64,000 nucleotides of DNA, taken from NCBI GenBank assembly GCA_964638155.1, contig CAZWYI010000002.1:58790-122789 (forward strand). The letters run 5' to 3'. Below the pieces are notes generated by a model, which worked only from the letters and a program-made list of their open reading frames with translations, made no database searches and was not told the DNA's origin. The translations under genes and the position numbers were made by a program. Below, piece by piece: positions 27,482-36,350 of the stretch (its first letter is position 1; each line of letters begins with the position of its first letter). The stretch comes from CAYZTD01 sp964638155 (GTDB lineage: Archaea; Thermoplasmatota; E2; DHVEG-1).

Positions 27482-29658
27482 ATCTGAATTATTTTTGTAA
27501 ACACTGGAAACCTCTCTATTAAAAGCTGTATTATCCTATCAATTATTGGATTAGTATCGTATGATTTTTGTTTTGGCATAGATACTGTAAGCGGGTTGCT
27601 CCATTCGCTTTGCACACCATGTTCATCTTTTGCCTTAACTCTTATTTGATAGTCTCCTTTCTTTTCCCATGTATGAGTAGCTGTTACCTCTTCTCCACTG
27701 TTATATGGGCCGATCCATTCACTAAATGTTTCATCTCCCCATTCAAACAAATAATATATTTTGTCATTGTCCGGCTCTGTCGTACTAGTTTTATATTCAT
27801 AGCTTTCACCACTTTTTCCTGAAGTGTCCCCCTCTGGCCTATTTGGCCTTGCTGGAGGTGTTGATTCTTCTGCTATTTGAAGGGTTGGATCGCCAAATGG
27901 CTGCCACTCAAGAATTGTTTTATAATCACCAGAGTTCATATTTGAATAAATATAATCGTTTACTCCCCCACTCCACATATCACCAAAGGTGTATGCTCCA
28001 TCTTTGAATGCCTGAAACATGTCAACAGTCATACCCTCAACAAGTCCTTGTGAGGCATAGGTTCCACCGTATACCCATCCAAGGCCGGTACATCCGCATG
28101 AGGCTATACCTCCGCCGTTTGGATTGGATAGATAAGCCCATGCAAAACAATTAGCATCAGATGCATATTTTCCAAGACTGCATCCGCCGTTTATTGCTAT
28201 TGGTAGTTTTTCATTATTTTCTAAGTCACTAATATCATCATTTGTATATCGGCCGAAAGGAGAGGGTAAAGATTGTCTGTTTCCATTATATGGATATGTT
28301 GTCCAAACCCATGGTGCTCCATGACCAGAAAAATCAACAAACCCGCAGCCTTTGTTTATTCCATCATTTATGCTGTCCACTCCAGAAGGATTTATATTTC
28401 CAAGTCTACCATTTGAATCCCATATCTTATCTGGAATAAATCCATCCATTATATCTAAAATAACCTGGTTAACATGTTCTCCTTCACTGATATCTTTGCC
28501 TCGATCGTTTTCATTTGGAAATGTATCACCGCCTATTACAACAATATTATTAAACCAATTTTGGGCCCACGACTTACCATTTTCGTAATTTATTATTTTA
28601 TCAACTACTATCTCTAATTCCTCTTCGTCTGTACATGCAAGCCGTGCTAATTTTACATCAGGATATAGGTCCATATCATCATAGTTATCATCCCAGTCAT
28701 ATTCTGCAAACACATTATTTTCATTTGTATCCCAGGTTTCAAAATTGTTTTCCCCATCATATATATCTGCATAGTACATATCAGTTAGAAAGATTTCATC
28801 ATCGCTTTCAAAGGTGAAAATATGTGCTTCTCTTGCTGGAAAATCAATAGCGCCGCCTACTATCATAACATTTGAAATAAACCAGTTATCAATAGCATTT
28901 TTTATAAAATATTTAATCTCCTCGATTTGATCTCTACCTTCTACTGGGAAATATATTCCATTTGTGATTTCATTTAGAGTTACTAATTTAGTTGAAACAC
29001 CTCGATTATTTTTATGATTTATCAAAGGTTGCATTGGTGTGGTATATTTATTTGGTGTTAAAATCAATAGATCATATTCATCATCATTATATCTATCTAT
29101 AGGTTCTCTTTTTGTTTCGTAGTCGATATCTATATTAATTTCATTAGCAGAACTAATATAGTTTTCACTTGGATTATATCTCAAAGGTAAAAAATCTACC
29201 TTAACAATTATTTTTCTTTCATCTCCAACTATACCACTTCCAATATCATATTCATACCAATTTTCAGGATATGTTTCAGTGAAAGTATAGCTTGGTTTAT
29301 CGTTAACTTTTTTCAAAAGACTATTAGTAGTTGTTATTTTTGGTGATGGCTGTAACTTTTTTGAAATTTCTATTTTATCAATATTTTTTACAGTGCATTT
29401 TACATCTATAATTTCTGTGTTAGATGGAAAAACATAAGTTTTTGTATATTTTGGAATTATTGGTCTATTTTCTTTTATAAGATATGAGTTTGCTTCATCT
29501 ATTTCTAATGAAGTATACATTTCTTCTTTTATTATTGGTTTTGAAAAAACAATTTGTTCTTTTTTTGATTTAAAATCCTGTGTTTCTGATGATACAACAG
29601 CTACAATTCCACTTAACACTAACGTTCCTATAACTAAAAAAGCTATTATTCTCTTCAT
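27478..29658 (-). CDS. Secreted gingipain-type (C25) cysteine peptidase with PKD-like domain
   Basis: 726 residues. A signal peptide spans 1-24 and a propeptide-like region runs to about 195. The C25 caspase-fold domain follows, with the catalytic His in DFSGHGAPW (about residue 446) and Cys in INGGCSLGK (about 493). Residues from about 615 to 695 form a PKD/Ig-like domain (LFEWGDETFSEW...HTWEKKGDYQIRVKAKDEHG). The very end is a short amphipathic helix with LIERFPVF. The enzyme would degrade extracellular protein. C25 peptidases are known from sediment Thermoplasmatota such as MBG-D. Confidence 0.9.
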   Translation of the reverse strand: MKRIIAFLVIGTLVLSGIVAVVSSETQDFKSKKEQIVFSKPIIKEEMYTSLEIDEANSYLIKENRPIIPKYTKTYVFPSNTEIIDVKCTVKNIDKIEISKKLQPSPKITTTNSLLKKVNDKPSYTFTETYPENWYEYDIGSGIVGDERKIIVKVDFLPLRYNPSENYISSANEINIDIDYETKREPIDRYNDDEYDLLILTPNKYTTPMQPLINHKNNRGVSTKLVTLNEITNGIYFPVEGRDQIEEIKYFIKNAIDNWFISNVMIVGGAIDFPAREAHIFTFESDDEIFLTDMYYADIYDGENNFETWDTNENNVFAEYDWDDNYDDMDLYPDVKLARLACTDEEELEIVVDKIINYENGKSWAQNWFNNIVVIGGDTFPNENDRGKDISEGEHVNQVILDIMDGFIPDKIWDSNGRLGNINPSGVDSINDGINKGCGFVDFSGHGAPWVWTTYPYNGNRQSLPSPFGRYTNDDISDLENNEKLPIAINGGCSLGKYASDANCFAWAYLSNPNGGGIASCGCTGLGWVYGGTYASQGLVEGMTVDMFQAFKDGAYTFGDMWSGGVNDYIYSNMNSGDYKTILEWQPFGDPTLQIAEESTPPARPNRPEGDTSGKSGESYEYKTSTTEPDNDKIYYLFEWGDETFSEWIGPYNSGEEVTATHTWEKKGDYQIRVKAKDEHGVQSEWSNPLTVSMPKQKSYDTNPIIDRIIQLLIERFPVFTKIIQI

Positions 29659-29803
29659 TCTCTACCCCCACGTTTTAACACGCGTTAACAATAATAAAGA
29701 CTTATTATTATTTAAAATTTACTAAGAAATAATTAGTCAATTTTCAAGATATACTATTATTATTTCTTGAAATAATTACCACTATAAAAGATATAAATCC
29801 TTA

Positions 29804-30265
29804 CTAAGTGATAATTTCTCCACCAAAAATTGTTTTTTTAATAAAATTTGATACTGTTTTTAGATCTGAATCCAAGTATATTGCTCCAATAAGTGCTTCA
29901 AGAGTATTTGCTAGATTAGTTGGATTTTTTTTGCCGTTTTGAATGGTTTCTCCTTTTCCCAGTTTTAAAAAATTTCCAATCCCAAGTTCTTTTGCTTTTT
30001 CTGATAAAAAACTGTTGTTTACTAGAATTGATCTTCTACGAGTAAGTTCTCCTTCTGAAAAATATCTATTTGTGTGATAGAGTTCTTCAGCTGCAACAAA
30101 ACCTAATATGCTGTCACCTAAAAACTCAAGTCTTTCATTATATTCCTCAGGTATTTGTGCTTCAAAAGCATAGGTTTTATGTGTAAGAGCAGTTTTTAAA
30201 AGTTTTTTATTTTTGAAAGTGTAATCTATTTTTCCTTCGAGTTCTTTGATTTTATCTTTGTTCAT
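29804..30265 (-). CDS. rnc: Ribonuclease III, catalytic domain only
   Basis: 153 residues, short because the dsRNA-binding domain is absent. The signature ERLEFLGDS (E44, E47, D51) and TLEALIGAIYLD (E123) are the metal-binding catalytic residues. The position equivalent to E. coli D114 is N120, a variant I believe also occurs in other RNases III. As a dimer the family cleaves double-stranded RNA. Bacterial-type RNase III is rare in archaea, so lateral acquisition is likely. Confidence 0.9.
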   Translation of the reverse strand: MNKDKIKELEGKIDYTFKNKKLLKTALTHKTYAFEAQIPEEYNERLEFLGDSILGFVAAEELYHTNRYFSEGELTRRRSILVNNSFLSEKAKELGIGNFLKLGKGETIQNGKKNPTNLANTLEALIGAIYLDSDLKTVSNFIKKTIFGGEIIT

Positions 30266-30315
30266 TTGATATTGTAAATATAGGATATGATATTAAAATA
30301 TCACCATTATTTTTT

Positions 30316-31998
30316 TTATAAATAATCAATTATTTCTTTTTTTATTTCTTCATCTTCAAAAACATTTGTCAATTCTTCTTTATTTTTATACGGTCTATTA
30401 GCAATTATTTTTACAGCTCTTTTTTTCCCAACACCAGGAATAGAAGTCAAAGTTTTTCTTGGTGCATTATTTATATCAAGAGGATAAGGAATTCCTGTGA
30501 TAGAGCGGTATCCATAATCAACAATTTTTACATCTAAAAATTCTTCTAACTTGTATTTACCAGGTATTCCAACAAGTAATGGATAGCTACCGATTTGTCT
30601 TGCAAAGGTTAGATCACCATTATGTTTTTCAGTATAAACCTGTCTTAATATACTTTTTTTTGGAAGCATTTTTTTTAAAAGAGCCTGCATTATATTTGTT
30701 TTAACTTTGTATTTAAAATGTTTAAACTCTCTTTTATGTTTTAAAATTAGTTTATTTCCTATTTTTTCCATTTTTGTTCCAGATATTGGAATAACCTGCC
30801 TTAGATTAATACGCCTTACAAGTAAATCTTTTTCAACTATTTTTTCTAAAAAATTATAGTTTAACTTAAAAGTTTTTTTTGTTTCACCCATAAGTCCAAA
30901 AAGAAAATTTAAACCAGGCAAAAACTCTGGCATACCATTACTTCCTTTTTTTTTACCAACCTTATTTAAAAGAGTAATTGCCTGAAAAATTTGTTTTTCA
31001 TCTGCTTTTAGATTGTTTTCAGAAATAACCTTTGGGTCAACACTTTCAACACCCATAGCTGCAACATCACCAGGTGTATGATATTTTATAATTGTTTCAG
31101 CGATTTTTTTACTTTCTTTTGGATATCTAGAAATTATACCGGGGTTTGCATTATCAATATGAAGTGTTTTTAGATCAGGTGCTACTTTTCTAATATTTGA
31201 TAAAAGTTTTTTTGTAGCTATTGGATTTGGCTTTGGAAATTCTTTTTTCCCTGAATCTTTTGCCATATAAGAAAAAAAACATGGCTGATTTCCAAGTCTA
31301 AAATGCCTAACATCATTTTCATATAGTTTTTCTATTTCACAAACTATATCCTCTATTTTTCTAAAATCAGGGTTTCCTTTTTTTGGTTCACTACAAAAAG
31401 AACATCCCCCTACTATACTACGTGGACAACCCCTGTATGTTTCAATTTCACATATTAAATAATCAGGATAAAAAGGATGGTTTTTTACAATACTTGTGCC
31501 AAGTTTTGAAAAATTTGCTATTTCATCTGCGTTTTTTCTTTTAATATTTGTATTAATTTTTCCATTTAAAAAATTAAAAAGAAAAACCTCTGGGTCTCCA
31601 GAGACAACATAATCAAAAACATTATCTATTTTTTTTGGTTTTCTCCCGCCAAATTGCCCAAAACCGTATCTTGCAGCAGGGCCACACAATATTTTTGTTG
31701 GTTTTTTAAGATATATATTGATATCAGTTATTTCATTTGGACTAGCTGGATAACCTGACAAATATCTTCCCGGGACAGATACCCCGGCAATAGATATTAT
31801 AATATCATAGTTACTAATTTTTTTTAGAATAGTTTGGTTATTTCTAATTTGATCTATAGTAAAATAATCAACAATATTTTCAGGATTATTTTCAAGAATT
31901 GATCCGGCTATATATCTAGGATATGGGCTGATATATGGTGGTACACCAAGACAGGTTGGTTCATCTATGTAACCATCTATAATACATGTTTTTAACAT
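30316..31998 (-). CDS. Radical SAM protein of the COG1031 family with C-terminal helix-hairpin-helix
   Basis: 560 residues. The cluster motif is GCPRSIVGGCSFC, a CX7CX2C spacing rather than the usual CX3CX2C. The radical SAM barrel runs to about 450. The C-terminus holds a helix-hairpin-helix, TSIPGVGKKRAVKIIANRP, a nucleic-acid binding module. The combination is typical of the archaeal COG1031 proteins and suggests an RNA- or DNA-modifying radical enzyme. Its substrate is unknown. It stands between RNase III and the divergent KaiC-like ATPase. Confidence 0.82.
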   Translation of the reverse strand: MLKTCIIDGYIDEPTCLGVPPYISPYPRYIAGSILENNPENIVDYFTIDQIRNNQTILKKISNYDIIISIAGVSVPGRYLSGYPASPNEITDINIYLKKPTKILCGPAARYGFGQFGGRKPKKIDNVFDYVVSGDPEVFLFNFLNGKINTNIKRKNADEIANFSKLGTSIVKNHPFYPDYLICEIETYRGCPRSIVGGCSFCSEPKKGNPDFRKIEDIVCEIEKLYENDVRHFRLGNQPCFFSYMAKDSGKKEFPKPNPIATKKLLSNIRKVAPDLKTLHIDNANPGIISRYPKESKKIAETIIKYHTPGDVAAMGVESVDPKVISENNLKADEKQIFQAITLLNKVGKKKGSNGMPEFLPGLNFLFGLMGETKKTFKLNYNFLEKIVEKDLLVRRINLRQVIPISGTKMEKIGNKLILKHKREFKHFKYKVKTNIMQALLKKMLPKKSILRQVYTEKHNGDLTFARQIGSYPLLVGIPGKYKLEEFLDVKIVDYGYRSITGIPYPLDINNAPRKTLTSIPGVGKKRAVKIIANRPYKNKEELTNVFEDEEIKKEIIDYL

Positions 31999-32135
31999 AG
32001 TAAGTTGTTTTCTGAAAAGAAATAAACAGTATTTGTATTTTTTTAGAAAGAAAAGTCTTTTAAATTAACAAAATATAACAATAAGTGGAGAGGAAGAAGA
32101 CATAGATGGGTGTCTCCAAGGGATAAGTGATATAT

Positions 32136-32900
32136 ATGCAAGATTTAAAAGAAAAAAATAGTTTTAATAATGATAATTGGATTAAACGTGTTTCTACTGG
32201 AATAAACAAGCTTGATGATATATTAAAAGGAGGGCTTCCTGATAGCACGATAACTCTAGTTTCAGGTACTCCTGGTTCTGGTAAAACAATTCTATGTTAT
32301 CAGTTTATATGGGAAGGTCTTTCAAATGGTGAAAACTGTCTTTTTTTAACTTCTGATGAAAGAGTTGAAAATATTATAAAACAGGCTAATGAACTTGGTT
32401 ATAATTTCCAGAAATGGGTTGAATCAAATAATTTAAGTTTTGTATATTTAAATTTAGATAGGCCAAATATACATAAAGAAATGGAAGAAAAAATAAGAAA
32501 CGGTAATTTTTCTCGTGTTGTTCTTGATTCATTGACACCAGTATCTGAAGTACCTGTATGGGTATCTGGTGTGCATGAAATAATTCCATCTGAAACAAAA
32601 ACTGAAACCAAGAAATATCCAGCTGGATCAATCCCTGCAACGCGTATGCATATAAGAAGGATTCTAGGGTTACTTAGTAAAGAAAACTGTACTTCTATTG
32701 TAACATCTGAAGTTCCAGAAGGGAGTAGAGCTCTTTCACGTGATACCATTTCTGAGTTTATGGTAGATGGAATAATCCTGCTTGACCTTGATACTACTAT
32801 GGATAGACGTAAACTTACAGTTCGTAAGATGCGTGCGACAAAACATACCTTAAAACCACAGGATATAGCAATTTCTGAAGGTGGAATTAAATTCATATAA
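32136..32900 (+). CDS. KaiC/RecA-like signal-transduction ATPase
   Basis: 254 residues from ATG at 32136, preferred over a GTG nine bases upstream. It starts RVSTGINKLDDILKGGLP, then Walker A SGTPGSGKTILC and Walker B FSRVVLDS, a single KaiC-type domain. Such archaeal proteins belong to signalling or regulatory ATPases of the KaiC/RAD55 group rather than recombinases. The leader contains a TGGAGA/TCTCCA inverted repeat (about 32080-32118). The next gene on the same strand encodes a possible roadblock-like partner. Confidence 0.85.
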   Translation: MQDLKEKNSFNNDNWIKRVSTGINKLDDILKGGLPDSTITLVSGTPGSGKTILCYQFIWEGLSNGENCLFLTSDERVENIIKQANELGYNFQKWVESNNLSFVYLNLDRPNIHKEMEEKIRNGNFSRVVLDSLTPVSEVPVWVSGVHEIIPSETKTETKKYPAGSIPATRMHIRRILGLLSKENCTSIVTSEVPEGSRALSRDTISEFMVDGIILLDLDTTMDRRKLTVRKMRATKHTLKPQDIAISEGGIKFI

Positions 32901-32930
32901 TATTTTTTTATTTTGAGGTTGTGAACGTAA

Positions 32931-33323
32931 TTGAAAGATGATCCAATACTTGATGTGTTAAATGATTTACTAAATTATGATGAGATACTAGCCTGTATGG
33001 TTGCAAGACAAAACATGATAAGTGTAATGCCTGATCAGGAGAGATTTGATAAAAAGGTAATGGAGATATGGGATATAATAAAACGTGCTATGGATGATGT
33101 GTTTACTGTGATTAGGGAGTATTCTCCTGCAGGTCTTGGTGAAATGGAGTTTAGATTGCAGGAGTATGAAGCACTTTTTTATGTGTTTCCTGATACAGAG
33201 AATGCACTTGTAGCAATTGTTCCTGCTCTTTCAAATAAGGGTTTGATAGAGATTGAGCTTGAGAATTCTCGTAGAGAGATTTTAAAAATTATGAAAGAAA
33301 AAGAAGAAATCAAGGTATCTTAA
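32931..33323 (+). CDS. Possible roadblock/LC7-like small protein
   Basis: 130 residues from a TTG start with GAGGT about 12 bases upstream. The C-terminal half (EMEFRLQEYEALFYVFPDTENALVAIVPALSNKGLIEIELENSRREI) has the strand-strand-helix feel of roadblock/LC7 domains, which partner small GTPases or ATPases. It follows the KaiC-like gene by 30 bases and is probably cotranscribed, implying the two proteins act together. The fold call is by eye and tentative; the gene itself looks real. Confidence 0.6.
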   Translation: MKDDPILDVLNDLLNYDEILACMVARQNMISVMPDQERFDKKVMEIWDIIKRAMDDVFTVIREYSPAGLGEMEFRLQEYEALFYVFPDTENALVAIVPALSNKGLIEIELENSRREILKIMKEKEEIKVS

Positions 33324-33432
33324 AAAATTTTATAAACTTTTAATGTTTTTATTAATATAATAACAAAAATATTATAAAGATGATTCATATAATATTAATT
33401 ATAATTGTCAATTTGTAAGATGATATGATAAA

Positions 33433-34947
33433 ATGAAGGTTTTACTCACAAATCCTATTAATGTCATGTATGCAGATCCTGCATTATTTGGTGATATTCA
33501 ACCAATTCACCTAATGTATGTTGCAGCATATCTTGAAAAACAAGGTCATGAAGTTAAAATATTTGACCCTGTTATTGACAAATCTAAGAAAAAATTTATA
33601 AATTTTTTAAAAAAATTCAATCCAGATGTTGTAGGAACTGGTGCTGTATCACCGACAATTTATTCGGCTTGGGATACAGCTGAGCTTGTAAAAAAACATA
33701 CAAATGCAATTGTTATAGTCGGCGGAGATCACGTAACTTTTTTGCCAGGAGAAACACTTTATTGCTGTCCTTATGTTGATTATGTAGTTAGAGGTGAAGG
33801 GGAATATACAACAGCCGATCTTATAAGAAGTATCCAAGGTAAGAAAAAAATTGAAAAGGTTAAGGGAGTATCTTATAGAAAAAATAATAAAATTATACAT
33901 AACCCACCAAGACCTTGGATTAAAAACCTTGATAAACTTCCACATCCAGCATGGCATCTTGTTGACATGTATAGATATATACAAATGGTTGGGAGGTCAG
34001 GTTTATTTGTGTCAAGCAGAGGTTGTACTCAAGGCTGTAGTTTTTGTATAAGTTCTCGTAAACTAGGTTTAAATTGGAGAGCACGCTCTGCTCAGTCAGT
34101 TGCAAATGAAATGATGGAACTTGCTAAGAGATATCCTAAACTTGATAATTTAGTATCTATAGATGATAATTTTATGATGGATATGGACAGGGTTGAGAAA
34201 ATTTGTGATATATTAATAAAGAATAAATTTGACATGCCCTGGATATGTCAAGGAAGAGCAGATACGATAGTTACAGGCAAAGAAAAACTATTGAACAAAA
34301 TGAAAAAGGCTGGATGTTTTGCTGTACAGATAGGTGTTGAAACACCAGATAAAAAAAGATTAAAAAAGATTAGTAAAGGTATTGTTGAAAGTCAGGCAGT
34401 GAAGGCAGTAAGATTAGCAAGAGATGCTGGAATAGCTGTTCGGGCTACATATATGTTTGGTTTTGAAGATGAGACTAAAGAAAAAATGAGAGATACATAT
34501 AATTTTGCAAAAGAGGTTGTAAAATCAGAAGCGGTACAGTTTACAATTCTTACAGCATTCCCTGGTACCCCATACTTTGAAGAAGTTAAACATAAACTTG
34601 CAACACATGATTGGCGTCGTTTTACAGTATCTCATCAATTTCTTAATTATGATTTTGATGTTGAAAAAGAATTATCAAAGCTTTATTTAAAATATCATAT
34701 GCGACCAGCATTTTTAAGTAAAGCAAAAAAAATGAATATCAATCAATTCTATTCATTGATGTCATTTATCAATCCAGCTATTAAAAGTATTCTTGGAAAA
34801 TATGGTAACTATTTATTTGATTTTGATGATAACAAATGGTTAGAAATTGATGAAGAATATTGGCAAAGATATATTCTCAAAAAAAATCTTATTTTCGAAG
34901 AAACTTTTTATCATGATAAACCCAAGACAGAGAAACTTCCAAAATAG
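33433..34947 (+). CDS. B12-binding-domain radical SAM enzyme
   Basis: 504 residues. Residues 1-140 form a Rossmann-like cobalamin-binding type domain (HLMYVAAYLEKQGHEVKIFDP, VGTGAVSPT, VIVGGDHVTFLP). The radical SAM barrel has C198, C202 and C205 in RGCTQGCSFC. The C-terminal 120 residues are unassigned. Members of this class carry out C-methylation, cyclisation and ring formation, including on isoprenoid lipids. It opens the cluster holding terpene-synthase-like genes. ATATTATAAAG near 33369 can be its TATA box. The substrate is inferred only from context. Confidence 0.85.
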   Translation: MKVLLTNPINVMYADPALFGDIQPIHLMYVAAYLEKQGHEVKIFDPVIDKSKKKFINFLKKFNPDVVGTGAVSPTIYSAWDTAELVKKHTNAIVIVGGDHVTFLPGETLYCCPYVDYVVRGEGEYTTADLIRSIQGKKKIEKVKGVSYRKNNKIIHNPPRPWIKNLDKLPHPAWHLVDMYRYIQMVGRSGLFVSSRGCTQGCSFCISSRKLGLNWRARSAQSVANEMMELAKRYPKLDNLVSIDDNFMMDMDRVEKICDILIKNKFDMPWICQGRADTIVTGKEKLLNKMKKAGCFAVQIGVETPDKKRLKKISKGIVESQAVKAVRLARDAGIAVRATYMFGFEDETKEKMRDTYNFAKEVVKSEAVQFTILTAFPGTPYFEEVKHKLATHDWRRFTVSHQFLNYDFDVEKELSKLYLKYHMRPAFLSKAKKMNINQFYSLMSFINPAIKSILGKYGNYLFDFDDNKWLEIDEEYWQRYILKKNLIFEETFYHDKPKTEKLPK

Positions 34948-35017
34948 TAAATTATATTAACATAGTGCATATCAGAAAAATTTTTCTATTGATAAAGTAT
35001 TGTTGTTATTGGACGGG

Positions 35018-36337
35018 ATGCATATAGACCTTAAAAAAAATAATAAAAATGTAGAAGCTTCTATAGGCTTCTCAAGAAAATGGGATGCTAAAGAAGCTGG
35101 TAGGGAAGTAGCTGAAACAGCTATTAAAAATCTAAAACTCCCGCCTAAATTAGTTTTATTGTATTGTACTTTCCATTACAAAAAGAAAGATGGTTTTAAT
35201 AATCTTTTAAAAGGTTTTTGGGAGGTATTTCCAAGAGATACACCATTAATCGGCGGAACGGTTGCTGGGTTTATAAATGATTATGGATGTTTTACTAGAG
35301 GGGCTACTTGTATGGTATTAACTAATTCTATGATGGATGTTAGTCTAGCCTATTCAAGAAGAGTGAGATTAAGCCCAAAAAAATCGAGTAAAAAGTGTTA
35401 CAATATGATAAAAAATGGAATGAAAAATAGTTATTATAAGAATAAAGTTTTTATTAATATGTTATCTGGACCTAAAATCCCTAAATTACCTGTTTTTGGA
35501 AAGATGCAGAATATAAAAGAAAAAATTACAGGAGATCTCGCGACATACATTGGACCAAAAATATTCCCGCTACTAGGTTATGGATGGGGGAAAGAAGAGG
35601 ATATAATTGAATGTTTATCAAAAGTTTTACCTGAATATTATATATTTGGAGGATCTGCTGTAGATTCAGTTAAAATGTTGGATAATTTGCAGTTTATTGA
35701 CAATATGGTTCTTAAAAATTCAATTGTTGGTATGGGTATAAGTATCGATAATGAAATTTGGCAGAAATCTTTTTGTGGTGTACATGAAACTGATAAATCA
35801 TTTATGATTACTGATAAAACGTCTGATAATCTTATAATAAAAAAAATTAATCATGAAAATGCAAAAAAAGTTATATTAGACATCTTAAAAATTGACGATT
35901 CTCAGTATTCGGACATGAGTTCATTTATGTATAGAATTTCAAATTTTTTTCCAATAAAATTTGAAGGTAATGAAGATTACTTATCAGGAATAGGGGGATT
36001 TTTTGGAAATAATATTTTTTTAGGTTATAAAGCAAAAAGTAATAAAGTTAAATTAATGTCAATAACTGGTAGAGAAATTCTTGAGTCTGTGGATAGTATC
36101 TTTTCAGGTGTCAAATCTTATAGGTTTCCTTTCGTTTTTATGAGCTTTTCAGCTATATTAATAAATACTTTAGGTAGTAAATGCTATTTGATTAAAAAGC
36201 GATTAGATCAACATCTTAAAGGTGTACCATATCTCGTGATATGTCCTATTAATGAGAATGCAGTCATACCTTATAGTAATACTTATGCTCGAGTTTATTC
36301 TTTTAATGCTTTATCTATATTAAATCAAGAAATCTAA
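35018..36337 (+). CDS. FIST-domain (FIST_N plus FIST_C) sensory protein
   Basis: 439 residues from ATG at 35018; a TTG 18 bases upstream is an alternative. The N-terminal half has the FIST pattern VLLYCTFHYKK, DTPLIGGTVAGFI and GATCMVLTNS. The C-terminal half has NSIVGMGISID and the late VPYLVICPINENAVIPYSN. FIST domains are thought to bind small ligands such as amino acids or metabolites and feed signal transduction. It is a stand-alone protein, so it may sense the product or substrate of the surrounding cluster. The next gene follows within 15 bases. Confidence 0.8.
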   Translation: MHIDLKKNNKNVEASIGFSRKWDAKEAGREVAETAIKNLKLPPKLVLLYCTFHYKKKDGFNNLLKGFWEVFPRDTPLIGGTVAGFINDYGCFTRGATCMVLTNSMMDVSLAYSRRVRLSPKKSSKKCYNMIKNGMKNSYYKNKVFINMLSGPKIPKLPVFGKMQNIKEKITGDLATYIGPKIFPLLGYGWGKEEDIIECLSKVLPEYYIFGGSAVDSVKMLDNLQFIDNMVLKNSIVGMGISIDNEIWQKSFCGVHETDKSFMITDKTSDNLIIKKINHENAKKVILDILKIDDSQYSDMSSFMYRISNFFPIKFEGNEDYLSGIGGFFGNNIFLGYKAKSNKVKLMSITGREILESVDSIFSGVKSYRFPFVFMSFSAILINTLGSKCYLIKKRLDQHLKGVPYLVICPINENAVIPYSNTYARVYSFNALSILNQEI

Positions 36338-36350
36338 ATTGGTGTTAATA

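Noticed and set aside
32399..32896. Minus-strand 165-codon frame inside the KaiC-like gene
   Set aside because: It is the shadow of a well-conserved ATPase gene with clear Walker motifs and has no start signals of its own.
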